A DNA stretch of 64,000 nucleotides from Belliella calami (GTDB lineage: Bacteria > Bacteroidota > Bacteroidia > Cytophagales > Cyclobacteriaceae). The notes beneath the pieces are model-generated. The model was not told the DNA's origin. It saw only the letters and a list, made by a program, of their open reading frames with translations, and made no database searches. This document shows, piece after piece, positions 26,857 to 34,035 of the stretch. The position numbers and the translations under genes were made by a program. Numbering within the stretch: position 1 is the stretch's first letter; each line of letters begins with the position of its first letter. The stretch covers positions 310,001-374,000 of the forward strand of contig NZ_JAKZGS010000003.1 of the NCBI RefSeq assembly GCF_022549695.1, written 5' to 3'.

Positions 26857-27180
26857 AAAGCGGATTTTTATCTTCAAACATGGCAATAAAATTAAGAATT
26901 CGAGTTTGGATAAATTTTCCGAAGAGTTTCTCCTCGTTAGAAGCTACGTTTTTGAAAAAGGGAAATTAATTTTTTGAATAAAAAAAAGGTTGAAGATTTT
27001 CAAATATACCCTATAGTTGGTATTTTTTCTTTAATGGGGAATTGGTAGGTTTGATGATTGAGAGATAACCCTATAAAATTTCAGAGTATATCATTCGCTG
27101 ATTTTCTTATTTTGAAGATTGCTAAGCGAAAGTTGTTTTGGGGATGTTGGAGTTATAGCGCATTTAAATAAAGACACTCC
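26857..27180. other. Noncoding spacer in the accessory locus
   Basis: No frame is convincing. Near the right end GTTATAGCGC (27152-27161) is the exact reverse complement of GCGCTATAAC at 27782-27791, so the lipoprotein gene between is bracketed by a 10-base inverted pair. A piece at 27093-27120 (TGATTTTCT-ATT-GAAGATT) recurs just before xerD. Confidence 0.5.
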
Positions 27181-27768
27181 TTGAGACAAGTTACAAGCAT
27201 ATTACTCATTGCATTTTTGATTTTCTCATGTAATACGACAGAGGTAAATCAAGAGGAAAAATTCATTAATGATGTTCTATTTTCCATAATCACGGACAAT
27301 CCAGACATTTTTACATCTAACTGTAAACTTTTAAATAAAATGAGTAATCGATTTATGCCTCCCTCAATTAATTATGGAAATGATTCGACATTTATCGAAA
27401 CAATCAAAGAGTTTATTGAAGAAGAAGAATTTGATGAATTGCTAAGACAAAAACGAAATATTGAAAAATACGAATTCATTACAGAACAATTTAAAAATAA
27501 GTACGAGATAATAAGCGAAGCTAAGATTGATTCCCTAATAAATAGAACCAACACAAATAAAAATTTGGATTATTGGACAGAGTTTCAAAATGAGATTGGA
27601 TGTTTACAGATTTTTTCCAGACCAATTATTTCCGCAGATAAAAAAACTGCAATAATTAGACACATGGGATTAAGTGGACCTCATGCAGCCGGTGGTTTTA
27701 TCATTATTTTTCAACTGCAAAATGGAAAATGGACTATTATAGAGGACATTGAATCATGGATAAGCTAA
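27181..27768 (+). CDS. Putative lipoprotein, accessory, unknown function
   Basis: A 195-residue protein with a signal peptide MRQVTSILLIAFLIFSC; IFSC is an acceptable lipobox with C17 lipidated. The mature part is acidic and ends with a compact beta segment (KKTAIIRHMGLSGPHAAGGF, IIIFQLQNGKWTIIED) like those of nuclear-transport-factor-type or similar secreted folds, but I cannot name a family. Start is TTG. It is a lone gene bracketed by GTTATAGCGC and GCGCTATAAC and followed by the structured element at 27784. Confidence 0.65.
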   Translation: MRQVTSILLIAFLIFSCNTTEVNQEEKFINDVLFSIITDNPDIFTSNCKLLNKMSNRFMPPSINYGNDSTFIETIKEFIEEEEFDELLRQKRNIEKYEFITEQFKNKYEIISEAKIDSLINRTNTNKNLDYWTEFQNEIGCLQIFSRPIISADKKTAIIRHMGLSGPHAAGGFIIIFQLQNGKWTIIEDIESWIS

Positions 27769-27783
27769 GGAAAATAAAAACGC

Positions 27784-28115
27784 GCTATAACATTTAGCCC
27801 ACTAGCCAAAAGTCCATGCAAAAAAGCCCTGATTGATGTAAAATCTATCTGGGCTTTTTGTTAGTGGCTGTTGACTGACAACCGGAGGGTGAAGTGTTTG
27901 CTAGGTGTATTAGTACTCTTTTTATGTGTTTAATTATTTTTCATTAGTTATGATTTCTACTAATATTTGACCAATCCCTGTGGAATAGGCATAATAACCC
28001 TTACCCATAATTGGGGTATTCTGCTTTAGAGATGTCTTGGACCCAACCATTGTTTTCTTAGATCCTGAATACATGTCAGGAAGGGGCTGGATTTGGTTTG
28101 CAAGGTTTTTGTTTT
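27784..28115 (+). repeat. Structured cassette-end-like element, copy A
   Basis: Shares six blocks with copy B (29401-29765) in the same order and spacing: AACATTTAGCCCACTAGCC (27789 on), TGATTGATGTAAAATCTATC (27830-27849), TTAGTGGCTGTTG (27861 on), AGGGTGAAGTGTTTGCTAGG (27886 on), ATGTCTTGGACCCAACC (28032 on) and GGATTTGGTTTGCAAGG. Block 2 is the tip of a hairpin GATtGAT-gtaaa-ATCtATC whose lower stem here is AAAAAGCCC / GGGCTTTTT. AGCC-ACTA in block 1 can pair with TAGTGGCT in block 3. The layout is like attC-type recombination sites, but classical R boxes (RYYYAAC/GTTRRRY) are not exact. Confidence 0.6.
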
Positions 28116-28197
28116 TTATATTAACATTGAAAATTGGTTCAACCTTAGGTAAATTAGAATCTAAGCGTATTAAAAGCATAATAAGCCCCTGATGCAT

Positions 28198-28371
28198 CGG
28201 AGCTGGCAGAGTGAGGCGACAGTCTCACGCATAGCTTTTCTCGATTTTCGGGAGATTAGTGGGAAAGTGAGTGGGGAATCCCATGCCTGACCCTATTAGC
28301 AGTAAGCAGTGAGCGACACTTCAACAGAGAGAAATCTGTATGTAACAAGGCCGTTTTCATTATCAATTTTT
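28198..28371. other. Noncoding DNA upstream of the YhcG-like gene
   Basis: Contains a small hairpin GTGAG-gcgacagt-CTCAC near 28210. No other gene or repeat is recognised; a promoter box follows directly. Confidence 0.4.
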
Positions 28372-28379
28372 TACCTTTG
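28372..28379 (+). promoter_or_regulatory. -7 box (TACCTTTG) at the YhcG-like gene start
   Basis: TACCTTTG ends 5 bases before the ATG, so this accessory gene carries its own promoter and would give a nearly leaderless mRNA. Confidence 0.6.
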
Positions 28380-28384
28380 ACGAA

Positions 28385-29407
28385 ATGGATATTGAACAAT
28401 CAAAATATACTGACTTAATAAGCCAAATTGGTGGACTTCTTCAAAAAGGGAGAGAGCAAGTTGCCAAATCTGTAAACATAATTTTAGTTCAGACTTATTG
28501 GTATATAGGCAGGCACATTGTTGAATTTGAGCAGGGTGGTAAAGAAAAAGCTGAGTATGGGACTTTTCTCTTTGAACAACTTTCCAAAGACTTGACACGG
28601 CTTTACGGAAAGGGATTTAGCAGGTCTAACCTATTGTATATGAGGAAACTGTATTTGAATTTCCCAAAGAGTGAGACACTGTCTAACGTATTGAGTTGGA
28701 GCCATTATTTTGAGATTTTGCGTTCCGACAATGAACTTGAAATCAACTTCTACGTCAAACAAGCCGAGAAAGAAAATTGGAGTGTAAGAGAACTTAAACG
28801 CCAAATAAAAAGTATGCTGTTTCATCGCTTGGCATTGAGTAAAGACAAGAAAGGAGTATTGGAACTTTCAGAACAGGGACAAGAAATTCAAAAGGCAGAC
28901 GATATTCTTAAAGACCCTTACGTTTTGGAGTTCTTGAATATCCCAGAAAGCCATCAATTTTTAGAAAGCGAGTTGGAAGAAAAACTGATTTCAAATCTTC
29001 AACACTTCTTATTGGAACTTGGTAAAGGCTTTACGTTTGAAAAAAGACAATACCGAATTTCAATCAGTGGAAAGCACTTTTTTGTTGACTTGGTTTTCTA
29101 TCACCGTATATTAAAATGCTTTGTGCTGATTGACTTGAAACGTGGAGAAGTAACACATCAAGATGTCGGACAGATGAACTTGTATCTGAATTATTTTAAG
29201 AAAGAAGTTAGCACCGAGGGTGACAACGAACCAATCGGAATAGTTTTAGGAGCAGCTAAAGACCATGTTTTGGTAGAGTATGCGACTGAGAGTATTAGTA
29301 ACCAGCTTTTTATAAGCAAATATCAACTTTATTTACCAGACAAAAAACAACTTGAGAACGAGCTAAACAAACTCTTAGACGAAGATGATAGTCCTGGCAG
29401 CCGCTAA
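28385..29407 (+). CDS. YhcG/DUF1016 family PD-(D/E)XK nuclease
   Basis: A 340-residue protein: an N-terminal DUF1016_N helical domain (TYWYIGRHIVEFEQGGKEKAEYG split over two motifs, then LSKDLTRLYGKGFSRSNL) and a C-terminal YhcG nuclease domain with FFVDLVFYHRILKCFVLIDL, KRGEVTHQDVGQMNLYLNYF; the D...D-L-K set is intact. The family is common in islands and near restriction-modification genes and is thought to act on DNA, but its biological role is unsettled. The last residues (SPGSR) and the stop codon lie inside the start of the downstream structured element, as cassette genes often do. Confidence 0.85.
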   Translation: MDIEQSKYTDLISQIGGLLQKGREQVAKSVNIILVQTYWYIGRHIVEFEQGGKEKAEYGTFLFEQLSKDLTRLYGKGFSRSNLLYMRKLYLNFPKSETLSNVLSWSHYFEILRSDNELEINFYVKQAEKENWSVRELKRQIKSMLFHRLALSKDKKGVLELSEQGQEIQKADDILKDPYVLEFLNIPESHQFLESELEEKLISNLQHFLLELGKGFTFEKRQYRISISGKHFFVDLVFYHRILKCFVLIDLKRGEVTHQDVGQMNLYLNYFKKEVSTEGDNEPIGIVLGAAKDHVLVEYATESISNQLFISKYQLYLPDKKQLENELNKLLDEDDSPGSR

Positions 29408-29765
29408 CATTTAGCCTACTAGCCAAAAGCTCTTCGTACCGACCCCTATAGGTAAGCCATGATTGATGTGAAAATCTACCATGGTTCCGAAATTCTTCGA
29501 ATTAAGTGGCTGCTGCTTACCGCGGCGTACATCCGCAGGGTGAAGGGTTTGCTAGGTGGAATAGTATGCTGATTGGTGGGTTTTGAGAAGTGTTTTTTTA
29601 GTTTTTGGTTGTATTTAGGGAATTATGCTATTAGTTGGGCATGGCATCCCCACCATTGCTTTGGGATTTAATTTTTCAGCATGTCTTGGATCCAACCCTT
29701 GATTTCTTAGATCCTGTAAGTGGATCAAAAAGGTGCGGGATTTGGTTTGAAAGGTTTTGGTCTTT
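29401..29765 (+). repeat. Structured cassette-end-like element, copy B
   Basis: Same block order as copy A: AACATTTAGCCTACTAGCC (29406 on), TGATTGATGTGAAAATCTAC (29460 on), TTAAGTGGCTGCTG (29502 on), AGGGTGAAGGGTTTGCTAGG (29537 on), ATGTCTTGGATCCAACC (29681 on), GGATTTGGTTTGAAAGG. The apical hairpin is kept but the lower stem is AGCCATG / CATGGTT instead of AAAAAGCCC / GGGCTTTTT, so pairing is preserved while bases differ. The distance from CTAGGTG to ATGTCTTGG is 129 bases here and 131 in copy A. The upstream gene's stop codon is part of CCGCTAACA at the left end. Confidence 0.6.
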
Positions 29766-29837
29766 TAGCAGACCTATCCCTTGTATCAAAGATGATCCAC
29801 ATTCAAGATTGGGATTGTGTTGTTTTAGTTTTTGATC

Positions 29838-29996
29838 TTCTTCTGGCTTACTGGCTCTGGATATGAATTCCAACGGGTCCAAATCAAGCTAATCGATAAT
29901 GGTGTCGATTACCCTGACGGGATTAAAGGAAGGTATTGCATCTTCCATACTTGAAAAAGTTAGTTGGAATCGGTCTTTTCCTTGGATGTTGTTCAT
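29838..29996 (-). pseudogene. IS1182-type transposase remnant (N-terminal fragment)
   Basis: The minus-strand frame reads MNNIQGKDRFQLTFSSMED, then NPVRVIDTIID, a TAG stop, and LDLDPLEFISRASKPEE. This matches the start of IS1182-family transposases (IQG-NR-Q, DNPVRVIDAFVD-LDL). It is about 53 codons long with a stop in the middle and no catalytic part, so it is dead. A 9-bp inverted pair TGTGAAATA / TATTTCACA upstream (about 30076-30118) may belong to the former IS end. Confidence 0.7.
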
Positions 29997-30166
29997 AGAA
30001 ATAAGTTGATTTTCTTAAAACTAGTATCACTAAATTCACTAATTTTAGAGGGATTCCCACAATTCGGCGGGCCAGGTGTGAAATAGTTGAACTAAGAAAA
30101 TGTAGAGACTTATTTCACAGTCTGACGTTGTGCAACATTTAACCAAATCAACAAAACCTGAACAAA
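29997..30166. other. Noncoding junction between IS remnant and next unit
   Basis: Holds the TGTGAAATA/TATTTCACA inverted pair and the junction GACGTTGTGCAACATTTAACC (from about 30123), whose AACATTTAACC resembles the left end (AACATTTAGCC) of the two structured elements. No promoter consensus before the next gene was seen. Confidence 0.45.
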
Positions 30167-30424
30167 ATGGAATTAATTGCAGGTAACTATTATGAAAACA
30201 TAAAATGTGAAAACTTTAATGACAAGGAAACAGGTAGAATTAGAGTAAGACCTTTAAGTGGACAAAACTTACCTACAAACTTGGTAATTGAATGTAGTAA
30301 AAGCGAAAGAGAATTACATCCAATCGGAACTAAATTCATAACGAAAAATGTAAAAGTTTGCCAAAAACCAGATGGACGAATTTACTTGCGAGCTAAAGAC
30401 CAATTCATTAAAAAAATTGGTTAA
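30167..30424 (+). CDS. Small accessory protein of unknown function
   Basis: An 85-residue soluble protein starting MELIAGNYYENIKCENFNDK and rich in beta-strand (GRIRVRPLSGQ, TNLVIECSKSER, KFITKNVKVCQKPDGRIYLR). It has a charged C-terminus and no signal peptide. I cannot place it in a family; the strand pattern could be a small OB/SH3-like barrel. It is a lone gene after the IS remnant. Confidence 0.6.
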   Translation: MELIAGNYYENIKCENFNDKETGRIRVRPLSGQNLPTNLVIECSKSERELHPIGTKFITKNVKVCQKPDGRIYLRAKDQFIKKIG

Positions 30425-30531
30425 GTCATTAAAGAATTGTGACTAAAATAAAATACGAAATTGAAGGAGGAAGTGGTTTTAGGATTTTCCATCCATTCGC
30501 AAAGCTGGAACAGAAAAAAAAACAAACACAT

Positions 30532-31242
30532 ATGAAACAGACACTTTTAATTTTAACACTTTTACTTTCTTTAAATACTTTCGGACAAACGGGTCAGAAA
30601 AATTTTATTGACCAAAATTATATTGAAGTGAATGGGACTTCTGAAATTGAAGTTTCACCTGACAAGATTATCATAAATATCATTATCAATGAAAAGGATC
30701 ATAAAGGTAAAACTGTAAATGACGTAGAAAAACTTATGGTTGATAAATTGAAGGCCTTATGAATTGATATTCAAAAGCAATTATCCATTTGAGATTTTGT
30801 GAGTAACTTAAAGAATAATTGGATACTCAGAAATGAAATTCAGTCAATCAAACAATATGAATTATTAGTGAAAGATGCGGAAACGGTCAGTAAAGTTTTT
30901 AAAGAACTTAATAGTCTTGGAATTTCTTCCTTTTCAATTGACAGATTAGAAAATAGTGAAATAGAAAAATACAAAAGAGAGGCAAAGTCCAAAGCAATAA
31001 AACAAGCAAAAGAGAATGCGGAAACTTTGGTTCAAGCCATTGGACAAGAATTAGGAAGAGCATTATTAATTAGTGAAGAAAATTACCCTCAAAACATAAC
31101 AGGAATGCTGCAGGGAAGAGTAGCAGGAATAAGAATAAGAGGAGCTTCATCTTTATCCTCGAATTGGGAAACAACACCTGAAATTGAATTCGAAAAGATT
31201 AAAATTGAATATCAAGTAAAAGTGCTATTTGAATTAAAATGA
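30532..31242 (+). pseudogene. SIMPL (DUF541) domain secreted protein, interrupted by two in-frame TGA codons
   Basis: A signal peptide MKQTLLILTLLLSLNTFGQ leads into IEVNGTSEIEVSPDKIIINI, a SIMPL domain start. The frame is then stopped by TGA at 30760-30762 (after LKAL) and TGA at 30790-30792, ten codons apart, and continues without frameshift through YELLVKDAETVSKVFKELN, AIKQAKENAETLVQAIG and EFEKIKIEYQVKVLFELK. In relatives the first stop position is usually Gly (L-G-I-D), so a GGA to TGA change is likely. Two substitutions in one gene argue for a decayed gene; sequencing error or read-through is less likely. Confidence 0.75.
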
Positions 31243-31252
31243 AAGCACGAAA

Positions 31253-31326
31253 TGCTAACATCACCTTGGAAATAGCCGGCGGTACGTGTAAATATGAAAA
31301 TTCATTATCATTAATTAAGTTAGGAG
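31253..31326 (+). repeat. Possible cassette-end-like site (GCTAAC ... GTTAGGA)
   Basis: Directly after the SIMPL pseudogene, TGCTAACAT begins a noncoding stretch that ends in GTTAGGA, with CTAAC and GTTAG complementary. The length of about 74 bases is in the attC range, but internal pairing is weak. A second small hairpin-like piece (GCCTGCCTGA/TCAGACATGC) lies at about 31353. Low confidence. Confidence 0.3.
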
Positions 31327-31418
31327 TAAGTATGAAGAAAATGGCTCCGAATGCCTGCCTGAAGTCAGACATGCCCGAAGATTTCAAGCTGAATCAACTT
31401 ATAACTCACTTAAGTAAT

Positions 31419-32234
31419 ATGAAGCACATATTTTTGGTATTCTTATTTTTGATAATTGTAGCATGTTCTTCAAAGCCAGAAGATAGGGATAAACAAATTT
31501 TAGATCAAACAGTAGAAGACCTTGCGATAATAGAGGAGGAAGAAGATATCCAAGAGATACTAAAAGGAGAGAGGATTGATGGGCCAGCTAATTTGAGAGA
31601 TAAAGAAAATGGGAAGATAATCCTTTCTTTTGATGATAATGTTTTGATAGAAACTAGCCCAAGTCAAGGTGATTGGTTAAAAATTGGATTTTTTGTTCAA
31701 ATTGCCTCAGATGAAAGCCCAATGATTAAATTATTTCCAGAAGATCAGCTGAAAGCACCTGATGGATCTTACATTGGTAGAGTAAAAGATACACTTGAAG
31801 TTTGGAGAATTCATGAAAACGTAGGCTTGATTGAAGGCTATACTCACATTGGCAACATAAAGCAAAATTCGATTCCTGAAACTGCACTAGAAAATGCTCT
31901 CAAAAGAAGTGATTTCACTAAATCGTCATTGGATAATTACATAGAATCCTTTGGATTTATTGAGTATAAATTGAATCAAGAATTAAATTATAGGCAATTA
32001 TTCATCTATGAAAGTTATGTCGTAGACCCGTCACCAAGAGATAGAATTACATTAATATTTGATGATTTCGATATGCTAATGGGAATTTTTCATTCTAGAG
32101 AGCTCCAATTACCAGAATATGAAACATTCAAACTTATCCGAGGACATTCATTCACATGTATTGCAGATCTGGATAAATCCGAAACACAAAGAATAATCCA
32201 AGAACGCATTAAATTTTACAATTCAATTGATTAA
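31419..32234 (+). CDS. Lipoprotein of unknown function, accessory
   Basis: A 271-residue protein with signal MKHIFLVFLFLIIVACSSK; the lipobox VAC-S type places the lipidated Cys at residue 16. The mature part begins with an acidic helix (EDRDKQILDQTVEDLAIIEE) and has SH3-like character (NLRDKENGKIILSFDDNVLI, GDWLKIGFF, VGLIEGYTHIG), and a C-terminal part of unknown fold. The open frame runs to 31239, but the region before this Met is noncoding repeat-like DNA, so the signal-peptide Met is the start. Confidence 0.75.
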   Translation: MKHIFLVFLFLIIVACSSKPEDRDKQILDQTVEDLAIIEEEEDIQEILKGERIDGPANLRDKENGKIILSFDDNVLIETSPSQGDWLKIGFFVQIASDESPMIKLFPEDQLKAPDGSYIGRVKDTLEVWRIHENVGLIEGYTHIGNIKQNSIPETALENALKRSDFTKSSLDNYIESFGFIEYKLNQELNYRQLFIYESYVVDPSPRDRITLIFDDFDMLMGIFHSRELQLPEYETFKLIRGHSFTCIADLDKSETQRIIQERIKFYNSID

Positions 32235-32493
32235 AATAGAAATGTCTTTTGAAGGTAAATCTAATTGACAACTTTTTTTGAATGTTATTAACTTTAAAAA
32301 ATGATAGTAAACGGACGAGATGAATGATAAAATGATCGTTGATTTAAAAAAATCGTATCTTTAAGAAAGATTAAAAAAATGGAAACTATTAGGATCGATA
32401 TTTTGAACCCAAAGGCTAAAGCCCTATAAAAGACTTGACTAATTTCAATTTTTTCATCATATTTAGATCTTTGTCTCAATGAATAGGAAACCT

Positions 32494-32718
32494 ATGGAAA
32501 TCAATAAATTCGGTATGACTTTTAAAAAGCTTTTGTATCAAGCATTCATATTTTTCTTAATGATGATAGTTTTGGAGCTTTTTTGGCTCTCCGAAAATCC
32601 TGACTTGTTGAAAATATTAACGGGAGTTTCTGTTGGATCTATTATTTATCTCGCTTTTATGTGCTGGATGTATGAGGTGAATCCATTTAAAAAGAAACTA
32701 AACCACAACAAAAAATAG
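32494..32718 (+). CDS. Small two-helix membrane protein, family member 2
   Basis: About 74 residues from MEINKFGMTFKKLLYQ, aligning without gaps with member 1 (MKFNKSGITFKILLIQ). Two membrane segments, FWLSENPDLLKILTG between them, and the C-terminal FMCWMYEVNPFK. An ATG five codons earlier (32479) is possible, but homology supports this start. A near-consensus box GATCTTTG lies at 32466. The next family member follows after 4 bases, so they are probably co-transcribed. Confidence 0.7.
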   Translation: MEINKFGMTFKKLLYQAFIFFLMMIVLELFWLSENPDLLKILTGVSVGSIIYLAFMCWMYEVNPFKKKLNHNKK

Positions 32719-32952
32719 ATCCATGATGACTTTTAAGAATCTATCGATACAGGCGCTTTCCGTAGTTTTTATTTTTATAGTAGTTCAATACCTTTGGCTT
32801 GGTGAGTATATCACTTTTACCAAGGCATTACTCTCTGGGATTGTTTTTTTTGCATTTTACTTTCTATACTTAGTCTGGCTACACGAGGTTGATGTTTCAG
32901 TTAGGTTAAATACCATATATTCGATATTTTCAAAAAACAAAAAGCTTAAAAT
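32719..32952 (+). repeat. 234-bp direct repeat, copy 1 (left of dinD)
   Basis: Identical to 33802-34035 except at four positions (about 98 percent). Copy 1 holds a 3'-truncated membrane-protein gene; dinD fills the 849 bases between the copies. Confidence 0.95.
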
Positions 32953-32965
32953 ATCAAGCAGATGA
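32723..32965 (+). CDS. Small membrane protein, family member 3, truncated copy
   Basis: An 80-residue protein MMTFKNLSIQALSVVFIFIV with two hydrophobic segments and YLWLGEYITFTKALLSG between. It is identical except for a few residues to the first 77 residues of the 132-residue protein at 33806, then ends in an unrelated ISSR tail where the 234-bp repeat stops. It is best read as the broken left copy produced when dinD entered, though it could still be translated. Confidence 0.65.
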   Translation: MMTFKNLSIQALSVVFIFIVVQYLWLGEYITFTKALLSGIVFFAFYFLYLVWLHEVDVSVRLNTIYSIFSKNKKLKISSR

Positions 32966-33801
32966 AAAAGGAATTAATATCAGAACTTTTTGACAAATTT
33001 GAAAGTGCTTGTCATGATCTTGATGGACTTGAATGCTGGAGTGGACGTGAATTACAAGAAATTTTAGGCTATTCTGATTGGCGCAATTTCACAAATACCA
33101 TACAGAAAGCTGTTAAATCTTGCGAGAACTCTGGAGAGAAAGAATCAGATCATTTCGTTGGAGTCAACAAAATGATAGAAATTGGAAAGGGAGGGCAAAG
33201 AGAAGTACAAGACGTAGCCTTAACAAGGTACGCATGCTATCTTGTAGCCCAAAATGGCGATGCCTCTAAACCTGAAATTGCTTTTGCACAAACATATTTT
33301 GCTGTTCAGACGAGAAAGCAAGAACTAATTGAGCAAAGACTTTTGGATATTACAAGAGTAAATGCTCGGGAAAAACTTTCAAAGTCAGAGAAAAAATTAT
33401 CGGGTATCATTTACGAGAGGGGTGTGGATAACAAAAGCTTCGCATTAATACGTTCAAAGGGAGATCAAGCACTCTATGGAGGAAAGTCCACACAATTCAT
33501 GAAAAGTAAATTAGGAGTGCCAACAAATAGACCTCTTGCAGATTTCCTTCCAACATTAATGATAAAAGCTAAAGATTTTGCTGCAGAATTAACAAGTCAT
33601 AATGTAGTTGACAAAGATTTGTCAGAAGATCATGCTATTAGCCAAGAGCATATTGACAATAATAAAGAAGTCCGAAAAATGCTTCTAAAACGAGGTGTGA
33701 AGCCTGAAAATTTACCGCCTTCTGAAGATGTTAAGAAAGTCCAAAGAAGAATTGACAGTACAGAAAAGAAAATATTAAAAGACTTGAAAAAAGATAAGTA
33801 A
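32962..33801 (+). CDS. dinD: DNA damage-inducible protein D family (DinD)
   Basis: A 279-residue protein with the DinD/Bro-N-like start (LECWSGRELQEILGYSDWRN), DVALTRYACYLVAQNGDASK, AFAQTYFAVQTRKQE and the C-terminal GVDNKSFALIRSKGDQALYG, followed by KLGVPTNRPLADFLPT. E. coli DinD acts on RecA filaments in the SOS response; homologues in islands are of uncertain role and related to phage antirepressor domains. The gene lies exactly between two copies of a 234-bp direct repeat: its stop codon is directly followed by the right copy. Confidence 0.9.
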   Translation: MKKELISELFDKFESACHDLDGLECWSGRELQEILGYSDWRNFTNTIQKAVKSCENSGEKESDHFVGVNKMIEIGKGGQREVQDVALTRYACYLVAQNGDASKPEIAFAQTYFAVQTRKQELIEQRLLDITRVNAREKLSKSEKKLSGIIYERGVDNKSFALIRSKGDQALYGGKSTQFMKSKLGVPTNRPLADFLPTLMIKAKDFAAELTSHNVVDKDLSEDHAISQEHIDNNKEVRKMLLKRGVKPENLPPSEDVKKVQRRIDSTEKKILKDLKKDK

Positions 33802-34035
33802 ATCCATGATGACTTTTAAGAATCTAACGATACAGGCGCTTTCCGTAGTTTTTATTTTTATAGTAGTTCAATACCTTTGGCTTGGTGAGTATATCACTTT
33901 TACCAAGGCATTACTCTCTGGGATTGTTTTTTTTGCATTTTACTTTCTATACTTAGTCTGGCTACACGAGGTTGATGTTTCAGTTAGGTTAAATACCATA
34001 TATTCGATAGTTTCAAAAAATAAAAAGCTCAAAAT
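33802..34035 (+). repeat. 234-bp direct repeat, copy 2 (right of dinD)
   Basis: Starts at the base after the dinD stop codon. It is the 5' part of the intact membrane-protein gene, so the pre-insertion locus probably looked like the sequence from here on. Offset to copy 1 is 1083 bases. Confidence 0.95.

Noticed and set aside
27934-28197. Minus-strand frame of 87 codons in structured copy A, with a similar frame at 29676-29882
   Set aside because: The two frames share an N-Q-I...GSKK--VGSKT stretch, but the base differences between the copies fall mostly at codon positions 1 and 2, so there is no sign of selection on protein. The similarity is that of a noncoding repeat.
31119-31160. LQGRVAGI-IRGASS segment in the SIMPL pseudogene as part of a SusC/TonB receptor plug
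   Set aside because: It resembles the plug signature, but both sides are continuous SIMPL sequence in the same frame and no barrel follows.
31239-31418. Upstream extension of the 31419 lipoprotein frame
   Set aside because: It would bury the signal peptide 60 residues inside the protein, and the DNA there looks like a repeat or cassette-end site.
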